DNA of 64,000 nucleotides from Falciphora oryzae (Eukaryota; Ascomycota; Sordariomycetes; Magnaporthales; Magnaporthaceae): assembly GCA_000733355.1 (NCBI GenBank), contig JNVV01000010.1, forward strand, positions 476,324-540,323. The letters are read 5' to 3'. The translations under genes were made by a program, and so were the position numbers. How positions within the stretch are numbered: the first letter of the stretch is position 1; every line of letters starts with the position of its first letter. This document shows, piece after piece, positions 55,703 through 64,000 of the stretch. Under the pieces are notes generated by a model. It was not told where the DNA came from and did no database searches. It saw only the letters and a list, made by a program, of their open reading frames with translations.

Positions 55703-57864
55703 ATGATGGCAAATCCACCACCACTCAAGGCGGCCATTCTCATCGTCTCCACGACGGCCGCCCAGGACCCGTCGACGGACGCGGCAGACGTCACCCTGCG
55801 AGGCGTCTTCGAGCAGGATGGTGCTGGCCAGTGGGATGTCGTCGAGTCCAGAATCGTGACCGACTCGGTCTCGGATGTCCAGCGCAGCATTATGCAGTGG
55901 GCTGACGCCGCAGACTCGCCCAACCTCATCCTGACCACAGGGGGCACCGGGTTTGCCGTCCACGACCACACTCCAGAGGCCGTCACGGCCCTGCTGCACA
56001 AGCAGGCCCCTGGGCTGGTCCATGGGATGCTTGCCGCCTCCTTGCTCGTAACACCGTGTAAGTGCATGCTCGTTGTTCTAGTCGTTGCCACCTTGGGTGC
56101 GGGCAAGTCTACGTCTGCAATATGCCTGGACCTGAGCTGACACATCACCCCTTGATGCCGGCTGAAGTTGCCATGATGTCGAGGCCTGTGGCGGGTGTTC
56201 GTAACAAGACCATCATCATAACACTCCCTGGCTCCCCCAAGGGGGCAAAAGAGAACCTCCAGGCCGTGTTGAAACTGTTGCCCCATGCCTGCGCCCAAGC
56301 CTCAGGCGCCAACTCGCGAACTCTCCACTCAGGAGGTGTCAAGAAGCTGGAAAAGGAGGCCGGTGTAGCCAGCACGGCTGCTTCTTCAGACGACTCGCAG
56401 GGCCAACACCACGCTCATGACCACTCGCGTGGACACTCCCACGGTTGCGGTCGCGACCACGGCCACGGCCACGGCGGCCTTGTGAGGCACACTGCGCCGG
56501 GGTCGTCCGAAGCTGTGTCTAATGACCCTAGCCTAGGACCGACCCGCCGCCACCGCGAGTCTCCCTACCCCATGCTGTCGGTCGACGACGCGCTCGCCCT
56601 GATCCAGCAGCACACGCCCGCGCCTACGGTCGAGACGGCCAAGGTCGACAAGAACTTGGTGGGCGCCGTGCTGGCCGAGGACGTCCGGGCCTGCGAGAAC
56701 GTACCGGCCTTCCGGGCGAGCATCGTCGACGGGTACGCCGTTGTGGTCCCCGAGGGCGGCGACATGCGCGGCGTCTTCCCTGTCGTGTCCGTCTCCCACG
56801 CCTCCCCTGGAGAGGCGCCACCCCTCAAAGAAGGTGAGATCGCACGCGTCACCACGGGTGCACCCTTGCCACCCGGCGCGACCTCGGTCATCATGGTCGA
56901 GGACACGGTGCTCAAGACGCAGACGGATGACGGGCTGGAGGAGAAGGAGGTGGGGATTCTGGCGCAGGGCGTGGAGGAGGGCGAGAACATCAGGGAGGTT
57001 GGCAGCGACATCAGCAAGGGCACCGTCATTCTGCGCGCCGGAGAGCAGATATCGGCGGTGGGAGGCGAGCTAGGGTCGCTCGCGGCCATCGGCGTCGGCG
57101 AGGTGAAAGTGTACCGGCGGCCCACCGTTGCTGTGCTCTCGACCGGCGACGAGATTGTCGAGCACGACCGCCCCGGGGAGCTGCGCCTGGGCGAGGTGCG
57201 TGACACGAACCGGCTGACCCTCGTCTCGGCCGCGCGGCAGTGCGGCTACGAGGTTGTCGACTTGGGGATCGTGTCGGACAGGCAGGGTGCGCTCGAGGAG
57301 AAGCTCAGGCTCGCCCTGAGCCGCGCCAACCTCGTCATCACCACGGGCGGCGTCTCCATGGGAGAGCTGGACCTCCTCAAGTCTACCATCGAGCGGTCGC
57401 TGGGCGGCGCCATCCACTTTGGCCGTGTGTCCATGAAGCCGGGAAAGCCGACGACTTTTGCCACCGTGCCCGTCAAGGACGAATTCTGGGGCGTCCGCGT
57501 TCCCCGCGTCATCTTCTCGCTGCCGGGGAATCCGGCCTCCGCCCTCGTCACTTTCCATCTTTTCGTCCTGCCGTCACTACACCGCTTGTCGGGAGTCCAG
57601 CCGGCCGGCCTGCCCAAGGTCGTCGTGACGCTTTCTCACGAGTTCCCTCTGGACAAGACCCGCCCAGAGTACCACCGTGCCCTCGTTACCGTCGGCAAGG
57701 ACGGGTGTCTCGTTGCCAGTAGTACTGGGGGCCAAAGAAGCTCCAAGGTTGGGAGCCTGAGAGGTGCAAATGGCCTTGTCTGCTTGCCAAAGGGTTCAAA
57801 GCCGCTGCAAAAGGGGGTCAAAGTTGAAGCCCTGTTGATGGGTCCCGTCCGTACTGAGCTCTGA
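55703..57864 (+). CDS. cnxE: Gephyrin-type molybdenum cofactor protein (Mog + MoeA fusion)
   Basis: Adenylates molybdopterin and inserts molybdate, making cofactor for nitrate reductase and other molybdoenzymes. Exons 55703-56057 and 56168-57864, 683 residues. The N-terminal MogA/MoaB-like domain (1 to about 170) has LTTGGTGF followed by HDHTPEAV and KGAKENLQAVL. A His-rich linker (about 190-230) follows, and then the MoeA domain (about 250-683) with RASIVDGYAV, TGAPLPPGATSV, STGDEI, TTGGVSMGELD, VSMKPGKP and SLPGNPASA. Domain order matches mammalian gephyrin and fungal CnxE/NIT-9, and is the reverse of plant Cnx1. The intron begins GTAAGT and ends CTGAAG with a GCTGAC branch site; joining gives VTPFAMMSRPVAGVRNKT. 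The start could also be the next codon, since two ATGs are adjacent. Confidence 0.94.
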
Positions 57865-58593
57865 GCTGCCTGTTGTTGGAGCTGGGCTCGTGTGGAAACC
57901 CCGTGACCGCCTAGCTACCTGGGGTGCTGCTTCGGATTGTGTGATTTGCGAGGAGAGATGTGTTAGTAGCATTCATAATTGCCCTCCGTACATGATTACA
58001 GCCACCTAAAGATGTCAAATAGCTTGCTTTTGTTCCTTTGGGTTTCCGCCACCAACGTCCATCGCCCAGGCGAACCTCAACGTTTGCTCATAATTAACCC
58101 CTGACTCCGTTTGCCCCCCGAACACCATTTGCAATCCTTTTCCAAGGCTGGTCAGCAATACCAGGAGCCGGGCCTCCGCTGACAACAATTAATTGCTTGG
58201 CCATCTCGTCTTTCCACCAAGTAGGACTTTGGAATAGCAGCCCACAAGTACGACTATCATCCTTCAAGGTAATAATACCCACGCTTCTTCTGTGCGGCTC
58301 CATGGCATTTCATCAACTGGCGGCTTATTATATCAAGGTATCTGGGAGTTTCCGTCCAGAAGCTCCCCAGTCTCCATGGTCTTGTTTTCTTTGTTTCTTC
58401 TCTGACATCCACCGCCAAGTGGTGACAGAGTGAGTTTGTATTGGTGCATAGAGGCCACGAGATCGTTTGTAGTCGCACCAGAGAAGCGGGTGCCAGTCGC
58501 CCGTGAATCGCTCCTGTCGATGATTTGGAGGCCTATCGAAACCTCGGTACCGTCAAGTATAAAGAAGGAGTTATCGGAGCTTGAGCTTCAGTC
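57865..58593. other. Convergent 3' intergenic region
   Basis: 729 bp between cnxE (plus) and the GATA factor gene (minus). No supported gene. Confidence 0.5.
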
Positions 58594-59608
58594 TCAGGCG
58601 GCAGCCGGAGGGGTAAGCTCTTCCGCCTTTGGGGGTGACTCGTCGACTCGAGGCCTCTTTGCGGCCCGGCCGTCTTCTTGGAAATCAATGGTTTCACTGG
58701 CCGTCCTCGTCTCCACCTCCAAGTCTTCGAGGCGCCGCTTCAACATATTCTCTCTTCGATGGCTCTCGTCCAGATCGCTCCGCAACTGGATATTGGTTTG
58801 CGTTGCCGATTCGAGTTCGACTCGTAGCTGGGCATTGGCCTGTGTGGCGGCTTCAAGCTCAGATCGAAGCTGTGCCTCGGCCTGAGCGGCACCTTCTTGA
58901 GGCGGCTCTTGGGGTTGCGCGCCGTATTGGTCAAATTGCGAGAGACGGCGCTCGAGAAAGTCGTTGATTACCTCGAGCTCCGAGACGCGTGTCTTGTAGC
59001 TCGATATCGCCGCAAGCAGTTGCTCTGGTGTTTGCGGAAGATGATCGCCGTTGAGGAGAGCGGCGGCCTGCCCGTCAATACCGAATCCTGGCAGAGCATT
59101 CGCAGGGTATTGCCCATCTTCAAAGCCTAGTGGTGTGTTAGCATGACAAGGTAACTCCTAACGCAAGGGGTCTCCGAAAGGCTCGCACCTTCAACGTGTC
59201 CATTGGCGGACTTTTGTGCTGCTCTCCGGGCACCAAGCGCTGCACCAGCAATGCTGGCTTGTGTCTGAGCGTCAAGTGTACCGTTCGCTGCCGCGGCTGC
59301 CTGCATTTGCTGTTGCTATAGGAGGGATCAGCATGAGGGAATCCGCGACAGTGATAATATAGCCACACGTCAGGCTCCCAACATACCTTCTTTTTCAGAG
59401 CTAGATCAGGCCGTATCGATTTTACACGGTTGCGGCTCTTGATAACGTCCGTCTTCAAGGAAATTGGCCGGGGCCGGCCGTGCAGCTTGAGAAACAGGCC
59501 ACAGGCATTGCAGAGAACCGCGCCCGTCTCATCACGCCGCCACAATGGGGTTGTAGAAGTGCTACAGTTTTGGCAAACGGGCTGTCGAGGTTCTCCATCG
59601 TTAGCCAT
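58594..59608 (-). CDS. areB: GATA zinc-finger factor with C-terminal coiled coil, AreB/ASD4-like
   Basis: Nuclear GATA factor. AreB in Aspergillus/Fusarium and ASD-4 in Neurospora pair one GATA finger with a C-terminal leucine-zipper-like coiled coil and oppose or modulate AreA-dependent nitrogen gene expression. Exons on the minus strand: 59608-59387, 59315-59189 and 59126-58594, 293 residues. Zinc ligands C12, C15, C33 and C36 form the 17-residue-loop finger (CQNC...CNAC), followed by the family signature [20 protein letters not shown]. Exon 3 encodes a long heptad region ([15 protein letters not shown], then [20 protein letters not shown]) and a basic AAKRPR near the end. The frame is open upstream to 59674 without an ATG-defined need, and Pro-rich exons further up (60331-61125) may add a long N-terminus in another isoform. 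Confidence 0.88.
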
Positions 59609-59742
59609 TGTCGACACGTACAGGTTTGAATGACACGAGACTTGATGAGTGATAGAGAGCAGAAACGAAAACATCGAAAGGGGTGCCTACGATGGGCCAA
59701 GGTGGGAAGCTGGCAGACACGAGAGAGAAGGACAAACAAGCG

Positions 59743-59761
59743 ATAAGGAGATAAGATAAAA
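59743..59761. promoter_or_regulatory. Cluster of three GATA motifs upstream of the GATA exon
   Basis: GATAAG at 59743-59748, GATAAG at 59751-59756 and GATAAA at 59756-59761, about 135-155 bp above the ATG at 59608. These match the AreA/AreB recognition sequence HGATAR and suggest nitrogen-responsive or autoregulated transcription of the short form. Confidence 0.5.
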
Positions 59762-60119
59762 GAAAAGACATGACTTGATAGGAAGACTCGGGAGATGCAG
59801 CCGGGGCCGTTCCCCGCTCCCCGGCTCAGGCCGAACGGATTGAGGCGGGGTTCAAGGGGTATAGCCATCGCGATTGAGTTCCTCCCCCCGACTGTGAAGC
59901 CAGGAACAGGGGTTCCAACAACTTGGTGGTTATACAGATCACCAAGGGGGTACCGCCCGGAGACCTCCCTAATGGATGTTGCTGAGACCACTAGGTACCC
60001 AGACAGGCCATGGGAGACACAGGTAGATCAAATACGGGGGGACACAGATGAGATAGAAAAGGGCGTCTTGGTGGAGCGATCCACCTCGTACCCACGCAGC
60101 CAGAGAATTGTCAGGGGCG

Positions 60120-60146
60120 CTTATCAGCTGGGCTGGCACTGATAAG
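60120..60146. promoter_or_regulatory. Inverted pair of TGATAAG sites
   Basis: CTTATCAG at 60120-60127 and CTGATAAG at 60139-60146, an inverted repeat of two strong GATA-factor sites with an 11-nt spacer, between the Pro-rich exons and the GATA exon. Confidence 0.45.
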
Positions 60147-60322
60147 GTGGGCCAACATGCCAGCCAGCGACCAGAGGGTTGAGCTCGGGGGTAGAGGCAA
60201 AAGAAGATTGTAGCTTCCGCGCAACGACAGAGACGTAGCGGAAGAATAGCCGGAAGACAGCACGCAGGAAAACAAGAAGACTTGCAGATAAGAGACTCCC
60301 AGGAACATAGAATCTCACTCAC

Positions 60323-61125
60323 CAGGTTACCTGCTGGCGCCGAGGCAGGTGAAGATGCTGCGAAAGTGGTCTGCGGAGGGATCGCAGCGGCAGGAACAGG
60401 CTGTGCTGGAGCTGAAGGCCGGGTCGGAGCCGGGGCCGAATCTGCAGCCTGAGCCTGACCCGGCGTCGGTACCGGAGCTGGAGCCGGAGAAGGTGTAGGA
60501 ACTGGGACCTGGGCCTGTTCTGGGACCTGCGCTGACATATTCGCCATCTGAACTGGCAATGGTTCAGGCATGGCATGCGACTCGGGTATCGAAACGGATA
60601 TCTCAGCGCTGTGTGAATGAAGCTCGTCTCCTGGAACTGGCATATGCAGTTCACCGGCAGGAGTTGGCATAGGAGGTGGCGCAGGTGAAGATCCCATGGT
60701 GGGTGTCGCCGATGCTGAGCCGGTCGGGGCAGCTGATTCCCTGACACTAGGCCATATGTCAGTTTGTTTGCCATACACTCTTGACAGAAGTCCCACTGCT
60801 GTGATCGTGGTTCATGGGGCAGTTAGGCTTGGAGCATCCACATAGGTGCGCAGCTGAACCATATCCTATGGCCAGCCGATTCGCGATGTATCACGACAAT
60901 GCCTGCGGCCTCGAGTAACATGATGACCGGCCGTAAATGGTGATGTAGCCCGACTCGAACCTGGAGACTCACCTTAAGTGAGGAGAATCAAGCACAGGGT
61001 CGGTAGCTGCCAACGTTGCCAGCTCACTAAGGTGAGCAGCATCGGCGTGTGTCGGGACGGAGTCTGATCCCGCCATCGGTTCCAGCGCAGCCGAAACCGG
61101 TGCAAGCTGTTCGCTGTCGTCCATT
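60323..61125 (-). CDS. Pro/Ala-rich exons, probably the N-terminus of a long AreB isoform
   Basis: Two exons fit together in phase on the minus strand: 61125-60974 (MDDSEQLAPVSAALEPMAGS, ends with AG of a split Arg codon before GTGAGT) and 60740 down to 60331 or 60323. The product is rich in Pro, Ala, Val, Ser and Gln (such as PVPTPSPAPAPVPTPGQAQ) without a known fold. Two donors exist at the second exon end: GCAG/GTAACC (phase 1) and CCTG/GTGAGT (phase 0). The phase 1 donor could join an AAG acceptor near 59649 to give a frame that reads [18 protein letters not shown] and enters the GATA finger. That would make one gene 61125-58594 with a roughly 680-nt intron. A separate small gene is the alternative. 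Multiple areB transcripts are known in other fungi. Confidence 0.5.
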
Positions 61126-63210
<2,085 letters not shown>

Positions 63211-64000
63211 GGTCAGGGGTGACTGGCCAGGCAAATACTCAATCACCAGCTGCCGGAGGAGGACCGCGATCGTTGTTCCTCAGGGGCCACAACGGCGTGC
63301 CGTGCGGACAACGAGGCACAGGCCCACGGACTACCTGGGTCCCACCAAGTGAAGACAGCACCAGATTTTTGATCAATGATAAGATAGGGAAAGATACCCA
63401 TGATAATACGCTGCATTTATGACAGCAAGCCATCCGTTGCTTGCTTATGTCGGATGATCCGTCTTGTCACCTCTCCCTGCCGGTTGAAATGCCAGTTGGC
63501 TTTTGCGTCCGCATGACGTTACCGGTCTCGGAGTTGGAGGAATTTGATTCTCTACATTGGCCCGGTCGGGGCCGCGAGTTTCCCCGTGCGATGCATCGCG
63601 AAGACATTGCGAAGAGAGAAAAGTGCCAGGTGCGGGGCAGCACCACACCAATGATCAAACATGGAATTTGGTTGGCCAGCGCAGTTTTGATGGTGTGCAT
63701 TGCATGCGCGATCACGAATACGAATTCGACAAAAGAAACAGTGTGATTGGCCAATGGAACGCAAAGTGGCGATGAGTTGCGAGAGAGAGATGAACCCATG
63801 TTGGAGTGCTTTGTAAGGTCAATGGCCGCCTTCAGAGCCCAGGTAAACTGACCAAGACTGACAAAGCCATTGGACCAGAACGGAACGGAACGCTCGGCAA
63901 CAAAGCCTAGCGTCGCCTAGAACTGAGTCTTGTGTCCTATCAATGGGAGGCATCATTTAAAAACTCGTGCAGAATGGAGCACAAAATTGGCAGAAATGGG
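63211..64000. other. Right-edge 0.8 kb without a supported gene
   Basis: KRR1 3' UTR and intergenic DNA. The 101-codon plus frame at 63441-63746 overlaps several equally open frames and has no recognisable domain. I see no RNA gene. Confidence 0.4.

Noticed and set aside
60925..60990. B-box-like CGACTCGAACC suggesting a third tRNA
   Set aside because: The sequence around it does not form a T stem and there is no acceptor or anticodon arm; it lies at an exon donor of the Pro-rich exon.

Overview
The window looks like nuclear chromosomal DNA of a filamentous ascomycete (Pezizomycotina, most likely Sordariomycetes). Genes are GC-rich and lie on both strands. They carry short introns (about 50-170 bp, GT...AG with CTRAY-type branch sites). 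Two nuclear tRNA genes have canonical 37/38 introns. Fungus-specific families are present: a class II P450, a LaeA-like methyltransferase, an AreB/ASD4-type GATA factor and a UAF subunit Rrn5-like protein. No transposon ORF, rRNA or CRISPR array was recognised.

Layout. 0-13 kb: a low-complexity protein with C-terminal hydrophobic segments (132-2240), the leucine-pathway isopropylmalate isomerase (4373-7023), an Rkm5-type protein lysine methyltransferase (7485-8751, minus) and a long-chain acyl-CoA synthetase (11157-13326). 14-25 kb: neuronal calcium sensor/frequenin, a membrane-associated hemerythrin protein whose frame is broken twice by apparent 1-nt deletions, replication factor CDC45 and a LaeA-like methyltransferase built with three consecutive microexons, all minus. 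27-32 kb: a cytochrome P450 and a JMJD5-like JmjC protein (plus). 32-41 kb: a large F-box protein, an uncharacterised coiled-coil protein and the mitochondrial DEAH helicase Irc3 (minus). 42-51 kb: Rrn5-like factor, tRNA-Gln, a conserved protein of unknown function, tRNA-Leu, and a 1264-residue four-domain protein joining 2H phosphoesterase, EEP phosphatase, poly(A)-polymerase-type nucleotidyltransferase and MJ1316 modules. 51-64 kb: BUB3, GPN2, RNase P/MRP subunit POP5, a gephyrin-type molybdenum-cofactor protein, a GATA repressor and KRR1.

How the genes relate. Most are housekeeping genes with their own promoters. Head-to-head pairs (IRC3/RRN5-like, BUB3/GPN2, POP5/cnxE, GATA factor/KRR1) share intergenic promoters of about 0.5-1.1 kb. 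There is no operon and no convincing secondary-metabolite cluster, although a P450 and a LaeA-like methyltransferase are divergent across a 2.7 kb gene-free gap. Several genes in the 44-63 kb half act on RNA (two tRNAs, the four-domain RNA-end protein, GPN2, POP5, KRR1); this is a theme, not evidence of co-regulation.

The most unusual signal is the tRNA-Leu(AAG) gene. Besides its normal 13-nt anticodon intron it carries a second 64-nt insert between nucleotides 13 and 14, inside box A. That insert has every hallmark of a spliceosomal intron (GTATGT, TACTAAT, CTAG). Second in interest are the predicted RNA-repair multidomain protein, and the clustered GATA sites before the GATA exon together with possible alternative N-terminal exons. 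Exon boundaries were derived by hand from frame, phase and splice consensus, and are hypotheses until RNA-seq is examined.
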